Source: Rhodoferax sp. (GTDB lineage Bacteria; Pseudomonadota; Gammaproteobacteria; Burkholderiales; Burkholderiaceae_C). Taken from it: 64,000 nucleotides of DNA. The notes beneath the pieces were generated by a model. That model ran no database searches and was not told where the DNA came from. It worked only from the letters and a program-made list of their open reading frames with translations. Below are positions 30,338-38,260 of this stretch, piece after piece; position 1 is the first letter of the stretch; every line of letters begins with the position of its first letter. A program made the translations under genes and the position numbers. Where the stretch lies: contig JAGRPL010000002.1 in NCBI GenBank assembly GCA_019449595.1, positions 118,148 through 182,147 of the forward strand. The letters are read 5' to 3'.

Positions 30338-30969
30338 GCGGCCTCCCCACCCACCGTGGCAAGTTTGCGCTCCTCGATGTCCATGGCAATGCCCAGCAGC
30401 CGCGTGAACGGAACCGGCTTGGGCAGCACAAAAACCCCCGGCGGCACGCCACCCCGGCGCGCAATCTCGTCGGCATCCAGCCCGCTGACCACAGCCAGAG
30501 CCATGTGTGCGTACCGCGGCGTGCTTTGCAGGATCTTGAGCATTTCAAATCCGTCAATGCCGGGGATTTTGAGGTCGACGATCAGCAGGTCGGGGTTCTC
30601 GCGCTCGATCAGCAGCAGCGCATTGATGCCGTTGGTAGCCACGATCACTTCCGGCGACATGGGCCACAGGGCCAACGTGGTTTCGTAGAGGCGCAGCAGG
30701 TTGGTGTCGTCCTCCACCACCAGCACCTTCAGGCGCCGGATCACCTCCCGCCGCGCGGCGGGGGCGGCGGGCGGCGCCTCGCTCTTGGAGCGCAGCAGTT
30801 TTTCAACCGATTCGCGCGTCACCCGGCGGTGGCCGCCGGGCGTTTTCCAGGCACTGAGGAGCCCGTTTTCTACCCACAACTGCGCCGTGCCAACGGACAC
30901 GCCCAGCAACTGGCCAGCCTCGCGTGTGGTGCAAAAAGTTTTTTCAACTTTCCTGGCGGTACTTTTCAT
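30334..30969 (-). CDS. Response regulator with N-terminal excisionase/MerR-like HTH
   Basis: A 211-residue protein, first in the signalling operon. Residues 12-60 form an excisionase-type winged HTH (TTREAGQLLGVSVGTAQLW ... TPGGHRRVTRESVEKLL). After an Ala/Pro linker comes an intact receiver (~80-195): Glu86-Asp87-Asp88, phosphoacceptor Asp132 (LIVDLKIPG), Ser162 and Lys184 (LPKP). The DNA-binding domain precedes the receiver, the reverse of OmpR, NarL or NtrC types. ATG 30969 is used; the frame extends 12 nt to a TTG. It may bind the direct repeats about 50-70 bp upstream and control its own operon. Confidence 0.88.
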   Translation of the reverse strand: MKSTARKVEKTFCTTREAGQLLGVSVGTAQLWVENGLLSAWKTPGGHRRVTRESVEKLLRSKSEAPPAAPAARREVIRRLKVLVVEDDTNLLRLYETTLALWPMSPEVIVATNGINALLLIERENPDLLIVDLKIPGIDGFEMLKILQSTPRYAHMALAVVSGLDADEIARRGGVPPGVFVLPKPVPFTRLLGIAMDIEERKLATVGGEAA

Positions 30970-31020
30970 GGTGTTCAACAACTAGTCTAGGAATCGCAAA
31001 TTTCGATTTATTTAAACACA

Positions 31021-31040
31021 TTTTGACATATTTTGACATA
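31021..31040. promoter_or_regulatory. Two direct 10-bp repeats upstream of the signalling operon
   Basis: TTTTGACATA occurs twice in tandem (31021-31030, 31031-31040); on the transcribed minus strand it reads TATGTCAAAA. A third, weaker unit (TGTGTTTAAA, 7 of 10 matching) follows on the promoter-proximal side. The 10-bp spacing puts the units on one face of the helix, as for a protein binding head-to-tail. The AT-rich stretch 30995-31045 stands out in a GC-rich window and probably contains the operon promoter. Confidence 0.6.
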
Positions 31041-31310
31041 TTGCTGTCACCCAAGCCCCCGTCAACCCGGCCACAGACCGCCACACGCGGTGCTGCCCCG
31101 TGCCACAGAGGTCGTCAAAAATCCACCCCGATAGACCAAGACGCCCTGCCATCATTGCGCAGACAGCTATTAAATTCGTAGCACTTCTGCGCTGGATGAC
31201 GGTGCGCCCGGATGCCTGCGCAGGCGGCGCGTGACCGGGCCGTGCGCACCGTAAAACAGCCCCTGCGTGGAGATATGCGAAAATACGCGCTGTCGCTGTT
31301 TTCAGCGAGT
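31041..31310. other. Intergenic region between signalling operon and tRNA-Arg
   Basis: No credible gene is seen here. It holds one copy of the dispersed palindrome (31156-31192). Directly before the tRNA it also holds a small perfect hairpin, TCGCTG-TTTT-CAGCGA (31293-31308). The tRNA promoter must lie here, perhaps using the AT-rich word near 31273-31286. The rest has no repeat or motif I can support. Confidence 0.6.
31156..31192 (+). repeat. Dispersed palindromic repeat, copy C
   Basis: GCGCAGA (31157-31163) and TCTGCGC (31186-31192) form a perfect outer stem, and GCTA/TAGC form an inner stem around an AT-rich loop. It shares its TGCGCAGACAGCTA start with copies D and E. It is the only copy not between convergent genes: it lies in the wide gap before tRNA-Arg. 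Confidence 0.75.
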
Positions 31311-31386
31311 GCGGCTGTAGCTCAGTGGATAGAGTATTGGCCTCCGAAGCCAAGGGTCGTGGGTTCGATCCCCGCCAGCCGCACCA
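31311..31386 (+). tRNA. tRNA-Arg (anticodon CCG)
   Basis: A complete 76-nt cloverleaf. The acceptor stem pairs GCGGCTG with CAGCCGC, the D arm is GCTCAGTGGATAGAGT, and the anticodon stem TTGGC/GCCAA encloses loop CTCCGAA with anticodon CCG, reading the CGG codon. The T arm is GTGGG-TTCGATC-CCCGC. The discriminator A and the CCA end are encoded. Residues such as GTTCGATCC follow the standard T-loop pattern. Confidence 0.97.
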
Positions 31387-31411
31387 ACCGAATTCGGTGT
31401 TCGCAAGAACG

Positions 31412-31509
31412 CCTCCGCTAGGGGTGTTGCTGTTCCGTGCAATGTGCATGGGGCAGCGACTGAGAAAGTCCCTTTGAACCTGATAGAGGTAATCCTCGCG
31501 CAGGGAAGC
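31412..31509 (+). promoter_or_regulatory. TPP riboswitch (THI element) upstream of cytX
   Basis: The leader contains the landmark segments of a thiamine pyrophosphate riboswitch in order: the GGGGTG near 31421, CTGAGA at 31460-31465, then ACCTGAT at 31478-31484 and the closing GCAGGGAAG at 31500-31508. It begins about 25 nt after tRNA-Arg and ends ~76 nt before the cytX start. High TPP should lower expression of the transporter. Whether it acts by termination or by hiding the ribosome-binding site is not clear; no U-run terminator is seen before the start. Confidence 0.92.
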
Positions 31510-31585
31510 ATGTTCCAGAGTCCGGCGCAGCCGCCGCTGCCCGCACTCCCGACCGGCCGACCTGCCTTACTGAGCAATTCGGCCC

Positions 31586-32893
31586 ATGAGCATCCCATCT
31601 TCCACCGGCGGCACCCCCGCCAACACTGCCCTCACCCCCCTGCCCGCTAGCGACCGGCTCTTTGGCTGGCGCGACCATGCCGCCTTGTGGCTCAGCCTGG
31701 GCGTGGGCCTGCTGGTCATACAGGTTGGCGCCTACCTGGTGCCTGCGCTGGGCGCCCAGGCCGCGCTGGCCGTCATCGTGGCCGGCTCGGTGCTCGGCGC
31801 CGGCCTGCTGGCCTGGACCGCCCGCATCGGCTGCGACAGCGGCCTGTCGAGTGCCGGGTTGATGCATGCCACCTACGGCAGCCACTTTGCGCGTCTGCCG
31901 GTGCTGCTCAACATCGTGCAGCTCATTGGCTGGACCACGTTCGAACTGGTGATCATGCGGGACGGCACGGTCGCCATTGCCCGCCAGTCCGGCCACTTTG
32001 CCGGCGATACCTGGCCGCTGCTGGCCACCGTGTTGTGGGGCGGGGTGCTGCTGGCCCTGCTGGCCGGCTCCATGGTGAAACTGGTGCGCCAGTTCATTGG
32101 CCGCTACGGGCTGCCGCTGGTCATGCTGTCGCTGCTGTGGCTGAGCTGGCAGTTCCTGGCCAAGGCCGACGCCCAGGGGCTGGCCGCGTTGTGGAACCGC
32201 CCCGGCGAAGGCGGCATGAGCACGCTGTCGGCGCTGGACCTGGTGATGGCCATGCCCGTCTCGTGGCTGCCGCTGGTGGCCGACTTCGCCCGCCATGGCC
32301 GCAGCGGCAACAGTGCGCTGCGCGGCACCTGGTTGGGTTACGCCGTGGCCAACATCTGGTGCTACGCGCTGGGTGTGCTCGTAGCGCTCACCACCCCCAG
32401 CACCGACCTGGTGGCGGCCTTGCTGCTCGCCCAGGGAGGCCTGATTGCACTGGGGCTGATTCTGGTGGACGAGGTGGACAACGCCTACGGCGACCTCTAC
32501 TCGGGTGCGGTGGCCGGCCACAGCCTGCAGCCCCGCTGGGGCGTGCGCGGCTGGGGCATGGCGCTGGCTGTGCTGTGCACCGCCCTGGCGCTGGTGCTGC
32601 CCATGCACAGCCTGGAGCCCTTCTTGCTGATGCTGAGTTCGGTGTTCGTGCCGCTCTACGGCGTGATTCTGGCGCGCCTGGCGGGCCAGCCCAACGTGGT
32701 GGCGCTGGTCAGCGCCCGCAAGGTGAACGCCAGTGCCGTGGCCATCTGGCTGCTGGGCATTGCCTGCTACCACCTGTGCGCCCAGTTCGCGCCCGATTGG
32801 GGCTCCGCCTTGCCGACCCTGGTGCTGACCTGGGTGCTGGCACGGCTCACGCGCGGGCAGGCGACCCCGGAAGGTGTCAGCGCAGCGGCTTGA
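31586..32893 (+). CDS. cytX: Hydroxymethylpyrimidine transporter CytX (NCS1 family)
   Basis: A 435-residue integral membrane protein with about 12 hydrophobic helices, of the cytosine permease-like NCS1 family. The TPP riboswitch in its leader and the convergent thiDEM genes support the CytX assignment, a transporter for the thiamine pyrimidine moiety (HMP), rather than cytosine. The N-terminus to residue ~25 is polar and Pro/Thr-rich. Its last 17 bp overlap the end of thiD on the other strand. Confidence 0.9.
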   Translation: MSIPSSTGGTPANTALTPLPASDRLFGWRDHAALWLSLGVGLLVIQVGAYLVPALGAQAALAVIVAGSVLGAGLLAWTARIGCDSGLSSAGLMHATYGSHFARLPVLLNIVQLIGWTTFELVIMRDGTVAIARQSGHFAGDTWPLLATVLWGGVLLALLAGSMVKLVRQFIGRYGLPLVMLSLLWLSWQFLAKADAQGLAALWNRPGEGGMSTLSALDLVMAMPVSWLPLVADFARHGRSGNSALRGTWLGYAVANIWCYALGVLVALTTPSTDLVAALLLAQGGLIALGLILVDEVDNAYGDLYSGAVAGHSLQPRWGVRGWGMALAVLCTALALVLPMHSLEPFLLMLSSVFVPLYGVILARLAGQPNVVALVSARKVNASAVAIWLLGIACYHLCAQFAPDWGSALPTLVLTWVLARLTRGQATPEGVSAAA

Positions 32894-33734
32894 GCCGCAT
32901 GGCGACCGGCGCGTAGCCGTGGTTCAGGGGGCCACCCCCGCCACCGGTGCGCACCTCGGCTCCCGCTTCCAGCGCGCCACGCACAAAGGCGCGCGCGGCC
33001 TGCACCGCCTCCAGCAGCGATGCCCCCAAGGCCAGATGCGCGGCAATGGCCGACGACAAGGTGCAGCCCGTGCCATGGGTGTTGTTCGTGGCGATGCGGC
33101 TCGCGCGCATCCAGTGCGACGCACCGGAAGACGTCAGCAACAAATCACTCACCCCATCGCCCGCCAGATGCCCGCCCTTGAGCAGCACGGCCCGGGCGCC
33201 CATGGCCAGCAGTTCGTGCGCGGCGACTTCCATGTCGCGCTCGCTGGCCAGCGGCCGGCCGACCAGCAGGGCGGCTTCGTCGAGGTTGGGCGTCACCACG
33301 GTGGCGCGGGGAAACAGCTCGCGCACCAGCACGGCAATGGCCGGGTTGTCGATCAGCACGGCGCCGCTGGTGGCCACCATCACCGGGTCCAGCACCACGG
33401 TCTTAAGCGCATGGCGGTCGATGGCGTCGGCCACCGTCTGCACGATGTCGGGCGCGTGCAGCATGCCGATCTTCACGGCTTCCAGGCCGATGTCCTCCAC
33501 CACGGCGTCGATCTGGTCACGCAGCATCTGCGGCGGCACCCCGTGGATGGAGCGCACGCCCAGCGTGTTCTGCGCCGTGAGCGCGGTGATGGCCGTCATG
33601 CCATAGCAGCCCAGCGCGGCGAAGGTCTTCAGGTCGGCCTGGATGCCAGCGCCGCCCCCACTGTCGGAACCGGCGATGGACAGCACGCGGGGATACACAT
33701 AGCGGTACGCCCCGCCCACAATGGTTTCGGTCAT
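32877..33734 (-). CDS. thiD: Hydroxymethylpyrimidine/phosphomethylpyrimidine kinase
   Basis: A 285-residue ribokinase-fold enzyme that phosphorylates HMP and HMP-P to HMP-PP for thiamine synthesis. Key segments are [20 protein letters not shown] near the N-terminus, [15 protein letters not shown] and the anion-hole/catalytic [17 protein letters not shown]. The start at 33734 overlaps the thiE stop by 4 bp (ATGA), so they are coupled. It is the last of three genes in the salvage operon thiM-thiE-thiD. Confidence 0.95.
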   Translation of the reverse strand: MTETIVGGAYRYVYPRVLSIAGSDSGGGAGIQADLKTFAALGCYGMTAITALTAQNTLGVRSIHGVPPQMLRDQIDAVVEDIGLEAVKIGMLHAPDIVQTVADAIDRHALKTVVLDPVMVATSGAVLIDNPAIAVLVRELFPRATVVTPNLDEAALLVGRPLASERDMEVAAHELLAMGARAVLLKGGHLAGDGVSDLLLTSSGASHWMRASRIATNNTHGTGCTLSSAIAAHLALGASLLEAVQAARAFVRGALEAGAEVRTGGGGGPLNHGYAPVAMRLKPLR

Positions 33735-34393
33735 GTCTTGTTTTCCACAGAAGAAGTCACCCGGTCGCACACGCCCCGCAAATCGGCGGCCGCGGCGCGG
33801 GGGTCGGGGGCCGCGCACAGGGCGCTGACCACCGCCAGGCTGTCGGCTCCGGCGCGCAGCACCGCCTGGGCGTTGCCGGCATGGATGCCACCAATGGCCA
33901 CCAGCGGCAAGGCCGTCGCCGCGCGCACCTGCGCCAGGCCGTCCAGGCCCCAGGCCGTCTTGGTGTCGGTCTTGGTGGGGGTGGCAAAGACCGGGCTCAC
34001 ACCCAGGTAGTCCAGCGGCAGGGCGGCACTGTCGCGCACGTCGTCCATGGACTCCACCGACCAGCCAATGAACACGTGCGCCGGCAACAGCTGGCGCGCC
34101 GCGTGCACCGGCATGTCGCTTTGCCCCAGATGCACGCCTTCGGCGCCGCAGGCCAGCGCGATGTCGATGCGGTCATTGATGATGAGCGGCACGCCGTGCG
34201 GCGCCAGCAGGGCCTTGAGCGCCAGCGCCTGCGCCAGAAACGCGCGGGTGTCGAGCTGTTTCTCGCGCAGTTGCACGCAGGTGACGCCCCCCTGCACCGC
34301 GGCCGCCACCACATCGGCCAGCGGGCGGCCACGCGTCAGCGACTGGTCGGTGACCAGGTACAGGCGCAAGATGTCGGGATTGAATCGGCTCAC
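33731..34393 (-). CDS. thiE: Thiamine phosphate synthase
   Basis: A 220-residue TIM-barrel enzyme that joins HMP-PP and hydroxyethylthiazole phosphate to thiamine phosphate. Signatures are YLVTD, VQLREKQLDTR (diphosphate and Mg binding), LIINDRIDIA, GVHLGQSDMP and AIGGIHAGNA. Length is normal. It is 14 bp after thiM and overlaps thiD by 4 bp. Confidence 0.96.
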   Translation of the reverse strand: MSRFNPDILRLYLVTDQSLTRGRPLADVVAAAVQGGVTCVQLREKQLDTRAFLAQALALKALLAPHGVPLIINDRIDIALACGAEGVHLGQSDMPVHAARQLLPAHVFIGWSVESMDDVRDSAALPLDYLGVSPVFATPTKTDTKTAWGLDGLAQVRAATALPLVAIGGIHAGNAQAVLRAGADSLAVVSALCAAPDPRAAAADLRGVCDRVTSSVENKT

Positions 34394-34407
34394 GGTGCAG
34401 GCCGGCT

Positions 34408-35241
34408 TTACCAGCTGGCCACTTCGAGCTTGAGCCGCTGTTCGAAGCTGGCCTGGTCGAGCAGCTGCAGGGTGTCGAGCAGGCCCACCGCCATGCTGCC
34501 CACGCCCAGGCCGCGTGCCTGGGCCTGTTCGGCCGCCACTTCACCGACCACGCCCAGATAGGCCATAGCGGCCGTGGTGGCGCGCCAGGCATCGGGTTGC
34601 ACGGCGCAAAACGCGCCCACCAGGGCCGTGGCCGAGCAGCCGACGCCGGTGATCCGGGTCATCCAGGGGTGGCCGTTGGACAGGCGGGCCCAGCGCTTGC
34701 GCGCGTCCAGGATGTGGTCCACCGCGCCACTGACACACACAGTGCCCTGGGTACGCTGCGCCAGCGCCTGGGCGGCACCCAAGGCATCGCCGGCGGCGGC
34801 ACTGCTGTCGACCCCGCGCGTGCGGATGGCGGCGCCGGCAGTGCTCATGATCTCGGAACCGTTGCCGCGGATGACGGTGGGCGAGGCCACCGCCAGCAGC
34901 GCCTCCAGCGTCTGGTTGCGGTACGGTGTGGCGCCCGCGCCCACTGGGTCCAGCACGCTCGGAATGTCCCGCTGTGCGGCCGCGGCGAGTGCCAGCTTCA
35001 TGCTGTCCACCCAGTAGGGGTCCAGCGTGCCAATGTTGAGCACCAGTGCCTGGGCAATGCCCACCATGGCAGGTACCTCCTCGTGGGCGTGGGCCATGAC
35101 GGGTGAGGCGCCGGCGGCCAGCAGCACGTTGGCGTTGAGGTTGATCACCACCAGGTTGGTAATGCTGTGGACCAGCGGCGCGCGTTCGCGCACGGCCTCC
35201 ACATCGGACCAGAGATCGGCAGCACACAGGGAAGCAGTCAT
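34408..35241 (-). CDS. thiM: Hydroxyethylthiazole kinase
   Basis: A 277-residue ribokinase-like enzyme that salvages the thiazole moiety of thiamine by phosphorylating it. Family features are [31 protein letters not shown] opening, [19 protein letters not shown] and [15 protein letters not shown] with the conserved GCS. The start at 35241 fits family length. It opens the thiMED operon. No riboswitch landmarks are seen in its ~190-bp upstream region. Confidence 0.95.
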   Translation of the reverse strand: MTASLCAADLWSDVEAVRERAPLVHSITNLVVINLNANVLLAAGASPVMAHAHEEVPAMVGIAQALVLNIGTLDPYWVDSMKLALAAAAQRDIPSVLDPVGAGATPYRNQTLEALLAVASPTVIRGNGSEIMSTAGAAIRTRGVDSSAAAGDALGAAQALAQRTQGTVCVSGAVDHILDARKRWARLSNGHPWMTRITGVGCSATALVGAFCAVQPDAWRATTAAMAYLGVVGEVAAEQAQARGLGVGSMAVGLLDTLQLLDQASFEQRLKLEVASW

Positions 35242-35387
35242 TTTTTGCACCGGAATGAAGGGGGGCGTGGCGCGCCGGGTGTTCCGCTGGCAGCCACAGG
35301 AAGAGTCTGCGGGGATTATCGCGGACTTGGCTGCGCGGCGGGCTGGCCGGCGTACGCCCACGCCTGCAGGTTTGGGTTGCCGGCCGC

Positions 35388-35393
35388 TATAAT
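35388..35393 (+). promoter_or_regulatory. Consensus -10 (TATAAT) before cytochrome c5
   Basis: A perfect TATAAT lies 40-45 bp before the cytochrome start codon. No good -35 is found 16-18 bp upstream (the best is weak), so an activator may be needed. GAGGAC at 35425-35430 supplies the ribosome-binding site. Confidence 0.5.
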
Positions 35394-35432
35394 CAGCCGC
35401 TGTTTCAAAGCCCCAGACATTCCGAGGACACC

Positions 35433-35921
35433 ATGAGCGAACACAGCGGCCCCATCAAAACCCCCAAGCAATTGTTGTCAGCCGCATTCTTCGCGTTCGT
35501 GGTGCCCATTTTCGTGATCATTGGACTGGTGTACTCCGTGACGTCGGGCAACAAGCCCGCCGCCGGCGCCGTGAACCCGGAAAAGGCACTGGCCGAACGC
35601 ATCCAGAAGGTGGGTATGGTGGAAATCCGTGACGCCAACCGCGAAATGAAGACTGGCGAACAGGTCTTCAAGGCCCAGTGCTCGGCCTGCCACGCCACCG
35701 GCGCAGCGGGTTCTCCCAAGTTCGGCGATGCCGCGGCCTGGGGCCCCCGCATCAAGACCGGCTTTGATGCGCTGTTGAATTCCGCCATGAAAGGCAAGAA
35801 CGCCATGGGCGCGCAGAGCGGCGGTGATTTTGACGACTTTGAAATTGCCCGCGCCGTGGTCTACATGGCCAACGCTGGCGGCGCCAAGTTTCCCGAGCCC
35901 ACCAAGCCCGCTGCCAAGTAA
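35433..35921 (+). CDS. Membrane-anchored cytochrome c5 family protein
   Basis: A 162-residue monohaem cytochrome. An uncleaved N-terminal helix (residues ~15-38) anchors it to the inner membrane with the haem domain in the periplasm. The haem site is CSACH (83-87), preceded by GEQVFKAQ, and the Met axial ligand is in [14 protein letters not shown], the c5 pattern (AMxxxGG). The C-terminal tail is Pro/Lys/Ala-rich. It is monocistronic with a strong terminator, and likely carries electrons between the bc1 complex and an oxidase. Confidence 0.92.
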   Translation: MSEHSGPIKTPKQLLSAAFFAFVVPIFVIIGLVYSVTSGNKPAAGAVNPEKALAERIQKVGMVEIRDANREMKTGEQVFKAQCSACHATGAAGSPKFGDAAAWGPRIKTGFDALLNSAMKGKNAMGAQSGGDFDDFEIARAVVYMANAGGAKFPEPTKPAAK

Positions 35922-35950
35922 GCGCGCCCTGGCCCCCAGCCCCCAAAAAG

Positions 35951-35977
35951 AAAGCCGACGGTACCGTCGGCTTTTTT
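35951..35977. terminator. Strong bidirectional terminator after cytochrome c5
   Basis: AAAGCCGACGGT and ACCGTCGGCTTT form a perfect 24-bp palindrome (35951-35974), continuing into a six-T run. The A-run on the other side also makes it usable from the opposite direction. Confidence 0.92.
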
Positions 35978-36046
35978 ATTGTCTGTCTGTGGGCCCTTGC
36001 TGCTCCGTTTTTCACGGCTAAAACAGCACGGAGCACCCGCCAACAT

Positions 36047-36074
36047 TGCACAGATAGCTACTGTTTTTGTAGCG
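36047..36074 (+). repeat. Dispersed palindromic repeat, copy D (overlaps a gene end)
   Basis: TGCACAGATAGCTAC, a T-rich loop and GTAGCG, matching the other copies except for A in place of G in the TGCGCAG core and the lack of a clear outer right arm. Its positions 36058-36074 encode the last residues and the stop of the leftward hypothetical gene. Confidence 0.65.
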
Positions 36075-36612
36075 TCGCCGCTCGCAACCCTGCCGGGCTG
36101 GGCACATAGCCGTAGCGGGTCGGCAGGTCCTGGCGGCGGACTTCCTGCACCGTCCAGGCGCCGGACTCCACCGCCAGCGCAGCCTGCCCCACGTCCTGCG
36201 TGTGGACCAGACCCAGGCCCAGCGGGGTCTCCAGGTAGAGCCAGCCGGCTTCGTCCATCAGGCAGGCCGTGCACGTGGTGGCCTGCCCGGTGTGGGCGTG
36301 CAGCGAGAAGTCGGGTTGCACACGCCACACCCAGGGCGTGGCCTCCAGCTCCACATACACGCGCTGTGGCCCGTTCTGGAAGTACCAGCACCCCTGGTCG
36401 TCCCGGCCATAGTTGCGCTGGATGAAGTCAATCAGCTTCTCGTGGCGCAGCTGGGACCCTTTGGCGCCGGGGCGCCCGCTGGCAAAGGCGCCCAGCGCCT
36501 GCACCGGGTCGTCGCGCATGAACCAGTTGCCCCGCGCATCCAGCCCCAGCCAGCCGTAGCAATCGGGCACGTTGGGCCATTTGGCCATGGCCTGTCTAAC
36601 GATGTCATCCAT
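36058..36612 (-). CDS. Conserved hypothetical protein (DUF, 184 aa)
   Basis: A 184-residue soluble protein beginning MDDIVRQAMAKWPNVPDCYGW. It is rich in Trp and Tyr and contains GNWFMRDD, RHEKLIDFIQRNY, GCWYFQNGPQRVYVELEATPWVWR and a CTAC motif. I recognise it as a conserved proteobacterial family of unknown function but cannot give the family number with certainty. The start overlaps the end of the yheT-like gene by 8 bp, so the two are coupled. The final codons lie inside a dispersed repeat, so the C-terminus is probably not functionally important. Confidence 0.8.
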   Translation of the reverse strand: MDDIVRQAMAKWPNVPDCYGWLGLDARGNWFMRDDPVQALGAFASGRPGAKGSQLRHEKLIDFIQRNYGRDDQGCWYFQNGPQRVYVELEATPWVWRVQPDFSLHAHTGQATTCTACLMDEAGWLYLETPLGLGLVHTQDVGQAALAVESGAWTVQEVRRQDLPTRYGYVPSPAGLRAATLQKQ

Positions 36613-37639
36613 GGTGTTCTTTCAATGAAGGAGAGACATGCTGCAGCAGCCAGCGGCCGACCGCTTCGGGCAGGGCGCGCACATGGCCGGGCCAGCGCCC
36701 CTGCGGGAAGCCGACATGGCCGCCGTGCGCCGGCTGCCACAGTGTGACGTGCGCACCGGCCTCGTGCTGTGCGGGCAGACAGCTGGCCGGCACGAAGGGA
36801 TCGTTGCGGGCATTGACCACCAGCGCCGGGACGCGGATGCGGTGCAAATGGGGTTTGGCCGAAGCCCGACGCCAGTAGTCTTCCGTGCTCCTGAAGCCAT
36901 GCAGGGGCGCGGTGAACACGTTGTCGAAGGCGTAGAGGTCCCGGGCGGCCAGCAGTGCCGCACGATCGAACAAGCCGGGGTGCTGGGCGAGTTTTTGCAG
37001 CGCCTTGGGCTTCATGGTCTGCAGGAACATGCGGGTGTAGACCAGCCGGTTGAAGCCCCGGCCGATGGCATGGCCGCCAGCGGCCAGGTCGATGGGCGCA
37101 CTGATGGCGGCCACCGCGCTGACGGTGCGCGCGGCCGCATCGCCCATCTCCTGCGCCCAGCGCAGGAGTGCATTGCCGCCCAGCGACACGCCCACGGCGA
37201 CGATGGGGCCACGGTGCGCCTGACGCAGGCGCTGCAGCACCCAGCCAATTTCCTCAAAGTCGCCCGAGTGGTAGGCGCGGGGCCCCAGGTTGATCTCGCC
37301 GCTGCAGCCACGAAAGTGCGGCACCGCATACGCCAAATGTTGCTCGCGGGCGTAGCCAGCAAAAGCCTGAGCATAGTGGCTGGCCGAGGAGCCTTCCAGG
37401 CCGTGGAACAGCACCAGCAGCGGCCGCCGCGCCGGGTCGCCCCCCGCACGGCCAGCCCCCTCGGGGGGCGTGGGGGTCGTATCCTCCAGCCAGTCCACAT
37501 CAATGAAATCGGCGTCCGGCGTGCTCCAGCGCTCGCGACGGTAGACCGGCAACGGGCCCGACACCCGGCGGGCGTACAGTGCCGGCCAGATGGTCTGCAG
37601 GTTACCGCCGGGCAGCCAGCGCGGCGCTACGTAATGCAT
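36605..37639 (-). CDS. YheT-type alpha/beta hydrolase
   Basis: A 344-residue alpha/beta hydrolase of the YheT/EMB8 family. The opening WLPGGNLQTIWPAL is typical of this family. The nucleophile elbow is VGVSLGGN (Ser152), the oxyanion region is LFHGLEGSSASHYA, and the acid and histidine are in NARNDPFVP and HGGHVGFPQG. The substrate is unknown; family members are predicted esterases. It heads a two-gene leftward operon with the hypothetical protein that follows. Confidence 0.9.
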   Translation of the reverse strand: MHYVAPRWLPGGNLQTIWPALYARRVSGPLPVYRRERWSTPDADFIDVDWLEDTTPTPPEGAGRAGGDPARRPLLVLFHGLEGSSASHYAQAFAGYAREQHLAYAVPHFRGCSGEINLGPRAYHSGDFEEIGWVLQRLRQAHRGPIVAVGVSLGGNALLRWAQEMGDAAARTVSAVAAISAPIDLAAGGHAIGRGFNRLVYTRMFLQTMKPKALQKLAQHPGLFDRAALLAARDLYAFDNVFTAPLHGFRSTEDYWRRASAKPHLHRIRVPALVVNARNDPFVPASCLPAQHEAGAHVTLWQPAHGGHVGFPQGRWPGHVRALPEAVGRWLLQHVSPSLKEHHG

Positions 37640-37684
37640 AGCTGTTCAGGCAATTGAAACAAGGGTTTCCACGCTATTTGACCT

Positions 37685-38137
37685 TCAATGCAGCACCTTG
37701 GGAGGCTGCTCGATCTCCTGCACCTCGCCTTGCGTGCCGGGGCTGGCGTGGTGCACCACCATGCGCCAACCCTGCGGGGTCTTGTGGTAGACATTGGTCA
37801 CCAGCACGTGGGCGTGCACCGGGCCTTCGTCCGTCAGCACCTCCACCCGCTCCTGCAGGGTGTGCACGGCGCTGGCCAGGGAGTCGACGCGCCGGATGGC
37901 TTCCGGACGGATCTGGATGGCGCCCCCGTGCGCAAACAAGGCGTCGAACGCCGCGCGGATGGCGCCGGCGCCCACGATGCGCGGGCCGCCCGGGTGAATG
38001 CACACGATGTCGTCCTCATCGGCCCAGCACGCCATGAGTTTGTCGAGATCGGCCGTCTGCAGCGCCTCGTAGAACGCGGCTTCGATATCGTCTGGCGTGC
38101 CTCCCAGGGAGGCGGCTTGCTGGCGGGCTTTGGGCAT
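37685..38137 (-). CDS. NTF2-like/SnoaL-like domain protein
   Basis: A 150-residue protein of the NTF2 fold. The pattern FYEALQTADLDKLMACWADEDDIVCIHPGG and the later VLVTNVYHKTPQGWRMVVHHASP are characteristic of the small SnoaL/DUF4440-type family found across proteobacteria. Function is unknown; some members bind small ligands. The start at 38137 is chosen because it gives the family's usual length, although the frame is open further upstream. It is monocistronic and divergent from lemA. Confidence 0.85.
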   Translation of the reverse strand: MPKARQQAASLGGTPDDIEAAFYEALQTADLDKLMACWADEDDIVCIHPGGPRIVGAGAIRAAFDALFAHGGAIQIRPEAIRRVDSLASAVHTLQERVEVLTDEGPVHAHVLVTNVYHKTPQGWRMVVHHASPGTQGEVQEIEQPPKVLH

Positions 38138-38229
38138 GGCGCAGGGAAAGTGGTTGCAGCGCCCATTTTGCCGCGTTTGCCCGGCTGGCGCCCGGCCACT
38201 TGATGGCGCGGGCGGCAACCCCATGTATG

Positions 38230-38251
38230 CTACGGGTGCACAAACCCGTAG
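38230..38251 (+). promoter_or_regulatory. Hairpin abutting the lemA ribosome-binding site
   Basis: CTACGGGT (38230-38237) and ACCCGTAG (38244-38251) form an 8-bp perfect stem with loop GCACAA. The last base of the stem is the first G of the GGAG ribosome-binding site (38251-38254) of lemA. It could hinder or expose that site. Confidence 0.6.
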
Positions 38252-38260
38252 GAGATGGTG

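Noticed and set aside
35242..35432. Second TPP riboswitch before thiM
   Set aside because: None of the conserved words (CTGAGA, ACCTGAT, GGGAAG) occur in order on the minus strand.
37640..37684. Sixth copy of the dispersed palindrome
   Set aside because: CATAGCTG and GCTATTTG words occur, but the GCGCAGA core and paired stems are missing.
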